Shown in pieces: positions 23,790 through 32,385 of a stretch of DNA of 40,311 nt (positions within the stretch are counted from its first letter, which is position 1; each line of letters opens with the position of its first letter). The position numbers and the translations under genes were made by a program. Source of the DNA: an uncultured Monoglobus sp. (GTDB taxonomy: Bacteria > Bacillota > Clostridia > Monoglobales > Monoglobaceae); the NCBI GenBank assembly GCA_947625055.1, contig CANQMT010000025.1, positions 1-40,311 of the forward strand. The letters are read 5' to 3'. Below the pieces are notes generated by a model that was not told the DNA's origin, did no database searches, and worked only from the letters and a program-made list of their open reading frames with translations.

Positions 23790-23845
23790 TTCTGAATTTC
23801 AGAATTTCTTACAAATATTATATCCGATTATAAGAAAAAAATCAA
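23790..23845 (-). promoter_or_regulatory. Promoter and operator of the AbrB-RelE operon
   Basis: Minus strand TTGATT (23845-23840), 17-bp spacer, TATAAT (23822-23817). A perfect 15-bp palindrome, TTCTGAA-T-TTCAGAA (23790-23804), covers about +9 to +23 of the transcript and is a good operator for the AbrB-type antitoxin. Confidence 0.75.
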
Positions 23846-23863
23846 GACTTTTGAATGAAATAT

Positions 23864-23892
23864 TTGTAAATATAAAAATAATGTGATATTAT
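23864..23892 (+). promoter_or_regulatory. Promoter of the PAP2 gene
   Basis: TTGTAA (23864-23869), 17-bp spacer, TATTAT (23887-23892), immediately before the AAGGAGG ribosome site, so the leader is very short. Confidence 0.6.
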
Positions 23893-23913
23893 ATAAAAAA
23901 GGAGGCGAAGGCG

Positions 23914-24480
23914 GTGACGGGAGTTATAACAAGCGCGGATCTTGCGGCGCTTGATTTTATTCAAAACAATTTGCGCTGCGGATTTGCGGACGGGCTGATG
24001 AAGTTTTTCACAATGCTCGGAAACGGCGGGATGATCTGGATCGCTCTGGGTATTGTTTTGTGTTGTTTTAAAAAATACCGCGTCTGCGGGATCTCGGTGA
24101 TCGCGGGGCTGCTGCTGGGCCTTGTGATAAGCACGCTCGGCATAAAAAACATAGTCTGCCGCCCCAGGCCTTTTGTCCAAAACCCCGGCGTCATGCTGAT
24201 TATTCCTCCGCCCTCGGGCTACTCGTTCCCCTCGGGGCACGCGCTGTCATCGTTCACCGCGGCGTTCCTGCTGCTGATGTACCGCGTAAAATACATTGAT
24301 ATCGCAGCGCTGATATTGGCGTGTTTTATTGCGTTTTCGCGAATGTATCTTTATGTCCACTTTCCGACCGATATTCTGGGCGGAGCGGCAGCCGCAGCCG
24401 TGATCGCAGCCGCGGTGTATTATTTGGCAAAACGCATAGTGCGGCACAGAGGGGGATCTGTGCAAAAACTTTTGCCTTAA
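23914..24480 (+). CDS. PAP2-family membrane phosphatase
   Basis: 188 residues with GTG start after AAAGGAGGCG. The three PAP2 signature parts are present: KNIVCRPRP, PSGHALSSF and SRMYLYVHFPTDILGG, set among about five transmembrane helices. Likely substrates are undecaprenyl pyrophosphate or phosphatidic/phosphatidylglycerol phosphates; sequence alone does not decide. Its last codons lie in a 14-bp inverted repeat that continues past the stop, so the C-terminal VQKLLP end may be repeat-derived. Confidence 0.88.
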   Translation: MTGVITSADLAALDFIQNNLRCGFADGLMKFFTMLGNGGMIWIALGIVLCCFKKYRVCGISVIAGLLLGLVISTLGIKNIVCRPRPFVQNPGVMLIIPPPSGYSFPSGHALSSFTAAFLLLMYRVKYIDIAALILACFIAFSRMYLYVHFPTDILGGAAAAAVIAAAVYYLAKRIVRHRGGSVQKLLP

Positions 24481-24547
24481 ATTGATTGCCCAAAGCCCAT
24501 ATTCCGCCATGCCAAGCCGCGGGCGGCAAAGCTGCAAAAGTTTTTGC
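24462..24547. repeat. Inverted repeat overlapping the 3' end of the PAP2 gene
   Basis: GCAAAAACTTTTGC (24462-24475) and GCAAAAGTTTTTGC (24534-24547) are perfect 14-bp inverted copies around 58 bp that include the PAP2 stop codon. The arms resemble a small mobile or repeat hairpin. A separate hairpin (24613-24626) followed by GTTTTTT probably terminates the PAP2 transcript. Confidence 0.55.
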
Positions 24548-24631
24548 TTCTCTCCAATAGGCGAGGCGGGAACGTCAAAGACCCAGCCGCCTGCGGCTTG
24601 ATTATCGCGCGGGCTTTCCCGAAAGCGTTTT

Positions 24632-24871
24632 TTATTTCAGGGCGTATTTCAAAACGCGGCGGCAAGACGGGCAGAGCGAGATATTTTCAAATTTTTCAAG
24701 TCCTTTTTCCTCGCCGCAGTTGGCGCAGCGCGGAACAAGCCGAAACAGCGAAACGCCGATGTCATCCGGCAGCGGCAGCATATTGGCTTCCGTGTTCGGT
24801 TTTAAATTGAATTTTTGTCTGTATTCCTTCGGGATAACTACTCTGCCGACTGAGTCGATTTTAACTGTCAT
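24632..24871 (-). CDS. AbrB/SpoVT-type regulator with C-terminal zinc ribbon
   Basis: 79 residues. The first ~45 are an AbrB swapped-hairpin domain, MTVKIDSVGRVVIPKEYRQK. The rest is a zinc ribbon with C49-C52 and C67-C70 (CANC, CPSC). This domain pair occurs in small clostridial transcription regulators; no toxin gene accompanies it. ATG at 24871 follows TGGAGGTATT; the reading frame extends to 25042 through the upstream structured RNA, but with no ribosome site. An intrinsic terminator at 24908-24940 precedes it, so transcription from 25076-25104 reaches this gene only on readthrough. Confidence 0.85.
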   Translation of the reverse strand: MTVKIDSVGRVVIPKEYRQKFNLKPNTEANMLPLPDDIGVSLFRLVPRCANCGEEKGLEKFENISLCPSCRRVLKYALK

Positions 24872-24907
24872 AACAATACCTCCAAAAAATATTTGAAAAA
24901 TCCGCGC

Positions 24908-25069
24908 AAAACAAAAAGGCGCGAAGCCGAGCAACGCGCCCAAAAACGCTATGCTCGGATTTAGTCGCCAAACTATCAATCTATCTATCGCAATGTACGC
25001 CAGATATGAGCATGCATTTTTGTCGAAACAAAAAGCATACATATTGATAGATATTATAATAGTTTGGCA
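24908..25069 (-). ncRNA. Candidate structured non-coding RNA or leader, copy B of the two-copy family
   Basis: From a promoter at 25076-25104 transcription starts near 25069, at the first base of a closed hairpin: GCCAAACTAT (25068-25059) pairs perfectly with ATAGTTTGGC (24976-24967). Further in are ATCTATC/GATAGAT and ATGTATGC/GCGTACAT helices, a TTTTTGT-TTCG-ACAAAAA hairpin, a TATAAT-containing internal loop and a 3' side loop TGCATGCT. The linker has ATCCGAG and GCGTTTTT; the terminator stem is GGCGCG/CGCGCC with TTTTTGTTTT. The linker CCGAGCA (24958-24952) is complementary to TGCTCGG in the terminator loop (24933-24927), so an antiterminator could form. Layout and length match 72-229. Standalone RNA or attenuator of the downstream AbrB-type gene. 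Confidence 0.6.
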
Positions 25070-25075
25070 AGTTTG

Positions 25076-25104
25076 ATTATATCACAGCCGCGGCGTTGTG
25101 TAAA
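25076..25104 (-). promoter_or_regulatory. Promoter of structured RNA copy B
   Basis: Minus strand TTTACA (25104-25099), 17-bp spacer, TATAAT (25081-25076). The same -35 box (TTTACA) and spacer are found at copy A. Confidence 0.7.
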
Positions 25105-25234
25105 CAAAAACTTTTCCGCTTTTTTCGACATTGTTTGCAAAAGCAAATAAAACCCGAAAAGAGCTGCTCTAAGATTGACAAAATCGTTTGGAGCGGTATA
25201 ATATAAGAAAAAGATTGAAACGGCGGGAATTTGT

Positions 25235-25612
25235 GTGAAACTTGTAGGAAAAATCAACAGAGAAATATATAAATGCATTACCGAAGATATAACCACCGAC
25301 GAGGTTATCATTACCGACGAGCGCGTCGAGCATATAGAAGATAATCATCCCGGGCATTTTAAAAATTATGGCGTTTATTTGCAAGAAATTGTAGAGAGAC
25401 CCGATTATATTTTTTCGGGTAATCGAGTTAAAACGGCGCTTGTTTTAAAGCATGTATCCGAGATTGACGAAAAATTTAAAACTGTAATTCGATTGATTAC
25501 TTCAAGTGATGACAAGACATATAAAAATTCAGTCATAACATTTATGAAAATTGACGAAAAAGAGTGGAACAGACTTAAAAAGAATAAAAAAGTCCTTTAC
25601 AAATCAGAATAA
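25235..25612 (+). CDS. PBECR-like nuclease-fold protein
   Basis: 125 residues, GTG start with only a weak ribosome site. The pattern VIITDERVEHIEDNHPGHF, then IVERPDYIF, LVLKHV, TVIRLITSSDD and a C-terminal KNSVITFMKIDEKEW resembles the phage-Barnase-EndoU-ColicinE5/D-RelE (PBECR) nuclease group, which occurs as toxin tips and as free small proteins. Histidines in EHIEDNHPGH, the LVLK lysine and the KNS/T strand are candidate active-site residues. No immunity gene is recognisable beside it; a structured RNA starts from its 3' end. Family call is from motif recall. Confidence 0.6.
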   Translation: MKLVGKINREIYKCITEDITTDEVIITDERVEHIEDNHPGHFKNYGVYLQEIVERPDYIFSGNRVKTALVLKHVSEIDEKFKTVIRLITSSDDKTYKNSVITFMKIDEKEWNRLKKNKKVLYKSE

Positions 25613-25631
25613 ATATGTTAATATAATAATA

Positions 25632-25781
25632 TAATAAAGTTGCTGTTTGAGGTGGAGGATTACGTCCGGTCCACACGCCGATGGTATGACAAGGGTGAAA
25701 ACCCTGAGAGATGCAGGAGAATGGGACGCCTGCCAAACAGTAATATATAGACCGCTTTGAGAAATCAAAGCGGTTTTTTAC
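25632..25781 (+). ncRNA. Unidentified compact structured RNA with terminator
   Basis: A promoter TTTACA (25596-25601), 17 bp, TAATAT (25619-25624) lies in the end of the PBECR-like gene. A 10-bp closing helix (25640-25649 with 25734-25743, one wobble) encloses three hairpins: GTGGA-GGA / TCC-GG-TCCAC with a TTACG loop (25652-25674); AGGGT-GAAA-ACCCT, a GNRA tetraloop (25692-25705); and GCAGG / CCTGC (25713-25733) whose loop has GGACG, complementary to CGTCC at 25663-25667 in the first hairpin. A strong terminator follows (ACCGCTTTGA-GAAA-TCAAAGCGGT, then TTTTTT). No gene follows within 300 bases in the same direction, so it is probably a free RNA. I could not match it to a known riboswitch. 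Confidence 0.65.
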
Positions 25782-25845
25782 TTTTCGGCACCGGGGAACG
25801 ATTTGTAACACTATCTTAATTTGCGATTTTTGCAGCTTCTGTACA

Positions 25846-25949
25846 GTAAAAAATACAACCGATCCAAAGTTTAGCGGTCGAGGATCGGTTGATATTCAAC
25901 ATATTCGAAGCGGCTGACCGTTTTTACGCTCTGCCGTTTCTCTTTTATA
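25846..25949 (-). ncRNA. Orphan type I antitoxin-like RNA
   Basis: Starting near 25949 from the perfect promoter at 25955-25983, this minus-strand RNA has a 5' part with CGGCAGAGCG and CGGTCAGCCG, an AT-rich spacer, then CAACCGATCC/GGATCGGTTG (10-bp perfect stem, 25856-25891) followed by a U-run (complement of 25848-25853). The hairpin loop and the 5' part carry complementary pentamers (25875-25879 and 25916-25920), exactly as in the antitoxin locus at 562-655 but with different bases. No small hydrophobic ORF with a ribosome site is found on the opposite strand. Confidence 0.6.
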
Positions 25950-25954
25950 TATTT

Positions 25955-25983
25955 ATTATATATTATCATTTCCTTTTTGTCAA
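25955..25983 (-). promoter_or_regulatory. Consensus promoter of the orphan antitoxin-like RNA
   Basis: Minus strand TTGACA (25983-25978), 17-bp spacer, TATAAT (25960-25955), both perfect, as at 662-690. Confidence 0.8.
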
Positions 25984-26043
25984 GCGCTTTTTTGCGGTGA
26001 CTGTCAAAATTGTTTTCAAATTGATTAAATTTCAAAATATATA

Positions 26044-26072
26044 TTGTAATTTTCTGCGCGTTATAATATAAT
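26044..26072 (+). promoter_or_regulatory. Promoter of the spoVB-like operon
   Basis: TTGTAA (26044-26049), 17-bp spacer, TATAAT (26067-26072); another TATAAT lies at 26062-26067. Confidence 0.55.
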
Positions 26073-26111
26073 TATAAAATAACACTTAATGCAAACAAGG
26101 AGCTGAAACAT

Positions 26112-27869
26112 TTGAGCAGGAAAAAAAGTTCCGGCGGCAGCTTTGTTAAGGGCGCGCTGATACTGGGCATAGCAAGTTTAATTGTTAAAATTATAGGCGC
26201 TTTCTTTAAGATACCCATGACCAACCTCATAAAGGACGACGGCATGGGGTTGTTCAACGGCGGATATCAGATATACACATTTATGTTTATCGTGGCGACC
26301 GCGGGCTTCCCGGTGGCTATATCAAAAATGGTTTCCGAGAGTCTGGCGCGCGAGGATGAGCGCGACTCAAAGCGGGTCTTTCAGACCGCGTTCTCGCTGC
26401 TGTTCGTCACCGGAATAGCCGGCAGTGTTATTCTGTTCACGTTCGCGGGCCCGTTCGCGAGGGCGGTCGGCATGCCGGACGCGGAACTCGGCATCAAGGC
26501 GATCTCGCCCGCGATATTCTTCGTGTCCATGGCTTCGGCGCTGCGCGGATATTTTCAGGGCAGACAGAACATGTATCCCACCGCGTTTTCCGAGGTGATC
26601 GAGTCGACCGGAAAGCTGGTCATCGGTCTGTTGGCCGCGGGCTTCTTTATGAATATGGCGGTAACCCCCGATATGCCGAATCTGGTGGATTTCGCGGGCA
26701 GGGTCATCAGCTCGGCCCACCTGAGAACCGTTTATGCCTCGGCGGGCGCTATCTTGGGAGTGACAGCCGGAACCTTCCTGTCGGCGACCCTGCTTATCTG
26801 CATTTACATATTCACCTCGACCGCCGCCAAGCGGCGCGCCGAAAAGCTTGCGCCGTCAGTGACAGCGGCGAAAAAGCTTAGACCCAAAAAGACAATTCTC
26901 AAAGAGCTGGTGCTCATCGCGATCCCGATAACCATAGGCGCGTCGGTTTCAAGTCTCACGACCCTGATCGATATGTCAACGATCAGCCGCCGCCTGGTGG
27001 TCAATCCGTCCGTGTTTGACCGCTACGCCTTTATGTTCGAGGGCAGCGCCGAGTTTATGCAAAAGGTGGCCCAGGAGGGCTGGAACGCGGCGCAGATCAA
27101 CGTCCAGAAGGCCACGTCGCTGTACGGAATGTACACCGGCAAGGCGCTGACCATGTTTAATCTGCCGCTGACACTCGTGGTCTCGCTGGGAACCAGTGTT
27201 GTCCCCGCGATCTCGGGTTCGTTGGCAAAGGGGAATAAAATACAGGCAAGGAACATAACCGAAAGCGCGATCCGTCTGGCGCTGCTGTTCGGCGCTCCCT
27301 GCGCGATAGGGATGTCGGCGCTGTCGGGCGGGGTGCTCAATCTGCTGTTCAGCACCAACAACGCGGCGAATGTTCTGGCGATCCTGTCGATCGCGATCAT
27401 CCCGGTATCGGTGGTTCAGGTCACAAACGCCATGCTCCAGGCATACGGCAAGGTTTATTATCCGGTCATCAATATGCTGATAGGCGGCGCGGCCAAGGTG
27501 ATATTCAACTATTTCATGATCCCCGTCCTCGGAATCGAGGGCGCGCCGATGGGAACGTTCCTGTGCTATCTGATAATCGCGGTGATCAACACCGTTCAGA
27601 TCGTGCGCCTCTCCGATATGAAATTTAAGCCGATCGACACAATAGTAAAACCGCTTATCGCCGCCTTGGTAATGGGCGCGGTCGGATTTTTTGTCGCGGG
27701 AGCTCTGCCTTCGTCGCGGCTTATGACATTGATAGAGATCATGATCTGCGGCGTGGTTTACCTGGTCATGATATTCGTTGTCCGCGCCGTTAAGCGCGAG
27801 GATCTGATGAATCTGCCCAAGGGCGAGAAAATCGCCGGCCTGCTCGCGCGGTTTAAACTGATAAAATAG
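26112..27869 (+). CDS. SpoVB/MurJ-type MOP-superfamily flippase
   Basis: 585 residues with about 14 hydrophobic segments. It begins SGGSFVKGALILGIASLIVKIIGAFFKIPMTNLI, a typical start of the SpoVB group (YabM/SpoVB), and contains AFSLLFVTGIAGSV and LRGYFQGRQNMYPTAFSEV blocks. These proteins flip lipid-linked wall precursors or polysaccharide units. In Bacillus the order yabM-mazG(yabN)-yabO(rqcP) is the same as here. Start is TTG at 26112 with AAGGAG eight bases upstream; the nearby ATG (26088) is followed by a stop. Confidence 0.88.
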   Translation: MSRKKSSGGSFVKGALILGIASLIVKIIGAFFKIPMTNLIKDDGMGLFNGGYQIYTFMFIVATAGFPVAISKMVSESLAREDERDSKRVFQTAFSLLFVTGIAGSVILFTFAGPFARAVGMPDAELGIKAISPAIFFVSMASALRGYFQGRQNMYPTAFSEVIESTGKLVIGLLAAGFFMNMAVTPDMPNLVDFAGRVISSAHLRTVYASAGAILGVTAGTFLSATLLICIYIFTSTAAKRRAEKLAPSVTAAKKLRPKKTILKELVLIAIPITIGASVSSLTTLIDMSTISRRLVVNPSVFDRYAFMFEGSAEFMQKVAQEGWNAAQINVQKATSLYGMYTGKALTMFNLPLTLVVSLGTSVVPAISGSLAKGNKIQARNITESAIRLALLFGAPCAIGMSALSGGVLNLLFSTNNAANVLAILSIAIIPVSVVQVTNAMLQAYGKVYYPVINMLIGGAAKVIFNYFMIPVLGIEGAPMGTFLCYLIIAVINTVQIVRLSDMKFKPIDTIVKPLIAALVMGAVGFFVAGALPSSRLMTLIEIMICGVVYLVMIFVVRAVKREDLMNLPKGEKIAGLLARFKLIK

Positions 27870-27880
27870 AAGGAGTAATT

Positions 27881-28534
27881 ATGGATTTTAATTTTAAAAA
27901 CGAGAATGAGAAATACGATTTTGACGATCTGGTCCGCGTGGTCGAGCTGCTGCGCGCGCCCGGGGGCTGTCCCTGGGACCGCGAGCAGACCCACGAGAGC
28001 ATAAAGCGCAATCTGATCGAGGAGGGCTATGAGCTGATCGAGGCGATAGACGGCGGAAAGCCCGCGAAAATTGCCGACGAGAGCGGCGACCTGATGCTGC
28101 AGGTGGTGTTCCACGCGGTGATAGGCAAGGAGGCGGGCGAGTACGACATAAACGACGTGACCGACGCGATATGCCGCAAGCTGATCCACCGCCATCCGCA
28201 CGTGTTCGGCGACGTAAGCGTGTCGGGCAGCGGCGAGGTGCTTAAAAACTGGGACGCGATAAAGCGCGGCGACCGCCACCAGCAAAGCATAGCGGACGAG
28301 CTTCGGGGCGTGTCCGAATATCTGCCCGCGCTGATGCGCGCCGAGAAAATTCAGAAAAAGGCCGAAAAGGCGGGATATTCGCCCGGGATCGGCGAGCCTG
28401 CCGAGGACGACTTTGGTGCGGCGCTTTTCGAACTTGTGCGCCGCGCCCGCAAAGCCGGTGCCGACCCCGAGCTGGCTCTGAGGGAATACACGAACAAATT
28501 TATTGACGAGTTTGAAAAATTTGAGAGGGAATAG
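27881..28534 (+). CDS. mazG: Nucleoside triphosphate pyrophosphohydrolase MazG
   Basis: 217 residues. The signature RAPGGCPWDREQTHESIKRN, the metal-binding EEGYE and later ESGDLMLQ form the EExxE...ExxD site of all-alpha NTP pyrophosphatases. MazG removes aberrant or excess NTPs and can deplete ppGpp precursors in stress. Eleven bases after the flippase with GAAGGAG, so co-transcribed. The Bacillus homologue carries an N-terminal methylase domain (YabN); this one lacks it and is the MazG part only. Confidence 0.94.
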   Translation: MDFNFKNENEKYDFDDLVRVVELLRAPGGCPWDREQTHESIKRNLIEEGYELIEAIDGGKPAKIADESGDLMLQVVFHAVIGKEAGEYDINDVTDAICRKLIHRHPHVFGDVSVSGSGEVLKNWDAIKRGDRHQQSIADELRGVSEYLPALMRAEKIQKKAEKAGYSPGIGEPAEDDFGAALFELVRRARKAGADPELALREYTNKFIDEFEKFERE

Positions 28535-28548
28535 TTGAGGCTGTGTTG

Positions 28549-28768
28549 ACCCCTCTCAGTCTGCGGACAAGCCGCAGACAGCTCTCCCCAAGGGGCGAGC
28601 CGGGACGTCGGGGCGGACGACCTCGGCCGCCCGTTTGCCTCTCCCTCTTGGGGATAATCAGCAAGCTTGCTTGCGGGTTCAAAGCTATCTTTCAAAATTG
28701 CTTGCAATTTTGACCAAGAGCTTCCTTAGAGGTGGATTTCCGCCGTAGGCGGAAAGACGGAGAGGGGT
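28549..28768. repeat. Modular repeat element with 9-bp terminal inverted repeats (type 1, long copy)
   Basis: Bounded by ACCCCTCTC (28549-28557) and GAGAGGGGT (28760-28768). Inside are hairpins GTCTGCGG/CCGCAGAC, CTCCCC/GGGGCGAG, AAAATTGC/GCAATTTT and TTTCCGCC/GGCGGAAA. No transposase. The same ends bound the 112-bp element at 29871-29982, and parts recur at 34275-34385. It separates mazG from tam and is nongenic. Confidence 0.8.
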
Positions 28769-28814
28769 TAACGTAGTTATTAGCGATTAGTAAACAGAAA
28801 AGGCGGAAATTTGT

Positions 28815-29582
28815 ATGAAAGAATGGAGTTCGGAGCAATATTTAAAATTTAAACAGCAGCGCACACAGCCCGCTGTTGATCTTGTAAAAAGAATTGCCGA
28901 TAAAAATCCGCGCACCGTTCTTGACATCGGCTGCGGCCCGGGGAACAGTACGTCCGTGCTTAAAAAAACATTTCCTGAAGCGCGTATTGTCGGAATAGAC
29001 AGCTCGCCGGAGATGATAGAAAAAGCAAGAGCGTCATGCGCGGATATAGAATTCAGATTATGCGATATTACGGCGGATCTGGAAAATTTGGAAAGCTATG
29101 ATGTCATATTCTCAAACGCCTGCCTTCAATGGGTGCCAGGTCACAGGACGCTGATCCCCGCGCTGCTTGGGAAACTGAACACTGGCGGTGTGCTGGCTGT
29201 TCAAATACCGATGAATTATAAAGAGCCGCTGTTTGTGGTTGAAAACGATGTTCTGTCCGAGGCGCGCTGGGGTTTTGCCGGCAAGGAGATCAGAACCATT
29301 AACACCCTGCCGCCTGAGGAATATTTTAACATACTCGCCTCATGCGCAAGCGATTTTGACATATGGGAAACAGTATATTATCATCGTATGCCCTCAGTGG
29401 AGGCAATGGTCGAATGGATAAAAGGAACAAATCTGCGCCCGTATATTAATGCTCTGGATGCCGAAAACGCGAAAAAACTTGAAGCGGAAATAACCGACCG
29501 TGCCGCCAAGGTTTATACAAAGCAGAAAAACGGAGAGTATATATTTAAGTTCCGCAGATTTTTCTTTGTTGCTGAAAAGTAG
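28815..29582 (+). CDS. tam: Trans-aconitate 2-methyltransferase-like SAM methyltransferase
   Basis: 255 residues, full length for Tam. W4 and SSEQYLKFKQQRTQPAVDL match the Tam N-terminus; motif I is VLDIGCGPGNST; VGIDSSPEMIEKA, SNACLQWVPGH and YYHRMPSVEAMVEWIKGT continue collinearly with E. coli Tam. It would methylate trans-aconitate to limit aconitase inhibition. It is inserted between mazG and rqcP, which are neighbours in other Firmicutes, and is flanked by a repeat. Ribosome site is weak (GGCGG). Confidence 0.85.
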   Translation: MKEWSSEQYLKFKQQRTQPAVDLVKRIADKNPRTVLDIGCGPGNSTSVLKKTFPEARIVGIDSSPEMIEKARASCADIEFRLCDITADLENLESYDVIFSNACLQWVPGHRTLIPALLGKLNTGGVLAVQIPMNYKEPLFVVENDVLSEARWGFAGKEIRTINTLPPEEYFNILASCASDFDIWETVYYHRMPSVEAMVEWIKGTNLRPYINALDAENAKKLEAEITDRAAKVYTKQKNGEYIFKFRRFFFVAEK

Positions 29583-29604
29583 ATAAGATATAAAAGGAGA
29601 AAAA

Positions 29605-29853
29605 ATGAGACTTGATAAATTTTTAAAGGTGTCGCGAATTATAAAGCGGCGGACGGTTGCGAACGAGGCCTGCGACGGCGGACGCGTGTCGGTCGGCGGC
29701 AGGGTCGTCAAGGCGTCGTATGACGTTAAGGAAGGCGACGAGATACAGATTATGTTCGGCGAGAAGCCGCTCAAGATACGCGTGCTTTCGGTCAAGGACA
29801 ACGTCCGCAAGGATGAGGCGGCGGGGTTGTACGAGGTAGTGACCGGGGATTAG
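29605..29853 (+). CDS. rqcP: RNA-binding S4-domain protein RqcP
   Basis: 82 residues, an S4 domain almost alone: MRLDKFLKVSRIIKRRTVANEACDGG at the start is the RNA-binding part. This is the YabO/RqcP family, which with RqcH adds alanine tails on stalled 60S-like 50S subunits in bacterial ribosome quality control. Follows tam by 22 bp with AAAAGGAG. Its usual neighbour mazG lies 1.1 kb upstream, separated by tam and the repeat. Confidence 0.93.
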   Translation: MRLDKFLKVSRIIKRRTVANEACDGGRVSVGGRVVKASYDVKEGDEIQIMFGEKPLKIRVLSVKDNVRKDEAAGLYEVVTGD

Positions 29854-29870
29854 GGAATAGGAAGTAGGGG

Positions 29871-29982
29871 ACCCCTCTCCGTCTTTCCGCCTGCGGCGGA
29901 AATCCACCTCTCCCCAAGGGGCGAGGCAAAATTAAAAGGCTCCCCCTAGGGGGAGCTGTCACCGAAGGTGACTGAGAGGGGT
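29871..29982. repeat. Modular repeat element with 9-bp terminal inverted repeats (type 1, short copy)
   Basis: ACCCCTCTC (29871-29879) and GAGAGGGGT (29974-29982) bound hairpins TTTCCGCC/GGCGGAAA, CTCCCC/GGGGCGAG and GGTGACTG pieces. Ends identical to those of the copy at 28549-28768; the internal order is partly inverted. Confidence 0.8.
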
Positions 29983-29994
29983 TTACTAGTCCCC

Positions 29995-30021
29995 AGACCC
30001 TATTCTCTAGTCCCTACGTTA
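29995..30021. repeat. 27-bp interspersed repeat, copy 2
   Basis: 26 of 27 bases identical to 18258-18284. It lies just after a type 1 element, and a degenerate inverted piece lies just before that element (29850-29869), so the two repeat types are nested. Confidence 0.75.
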
Positions 30022-30099
30022 TTTTTACCAAAATAATTTGTTAAAATATTGTCAGTTTCGGCAAGTCATATAAAATTGCCCGCGAAGCTTCAAAACATG

Positions 30100-30186
30100 T
30101 TGACAAACGCAAATTTAGGGAGTATAATCCACAGTAAGGTCAGCAAAGGCGCTGTGAGATTATTCTCGCGGCGCCTGTTTTGTTTT
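30100..30186 (+). promoter_or_regulatory. Promoter and attenuator-like leader of glutamine synthetase
   Basis: TTGACA (30100-30105), 17-bp spacer, TATAAT (30123-30128). About a dozen bases after the start, AGGCGC...GAG / CTC...GCGCCT (30147-30176) forms a stem followed by GTTTTGTTTT, an intrinsic terminator 43 bp before glnN. Default transcripts should stop after about 50 nt unless antitermination occurs, as in ANTAR- or riboswitch-controlled nitrogen genes. No glutamine riboswitch core is evident. Confidence 0.7.
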
Positions 30187-30228
30187 AGAAAAAAAGATAA
30201 TTTTGAAAATAGAAAGGATGTTTTGTAA

Positions 30229-32322
<2,094 letters not shown>

Positions 32323-32385
32323 TCACAAAATCGATTTACAAAACATAATATATATTACCAAACAAATTCAATTTTCAAAAAAGAC

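Noticed and set aside
24872-25042. N-terminal extension of the AbrB/zinc-ribbon protein to 25042
   Set aside because: The frame stays open through the structured RNA and terminator but lacks a ribosome site at its start, whereas ATG 24871 has TGGAGG; the extension is probably chance.
25632-25781. TPP or cyclic-di-GMP riboswitch
   Set aside because: CTGAGA and GGGACGC fragments are suggestive, but the remaining conserved cores of those riboswitches and a downstream target gene are missing.
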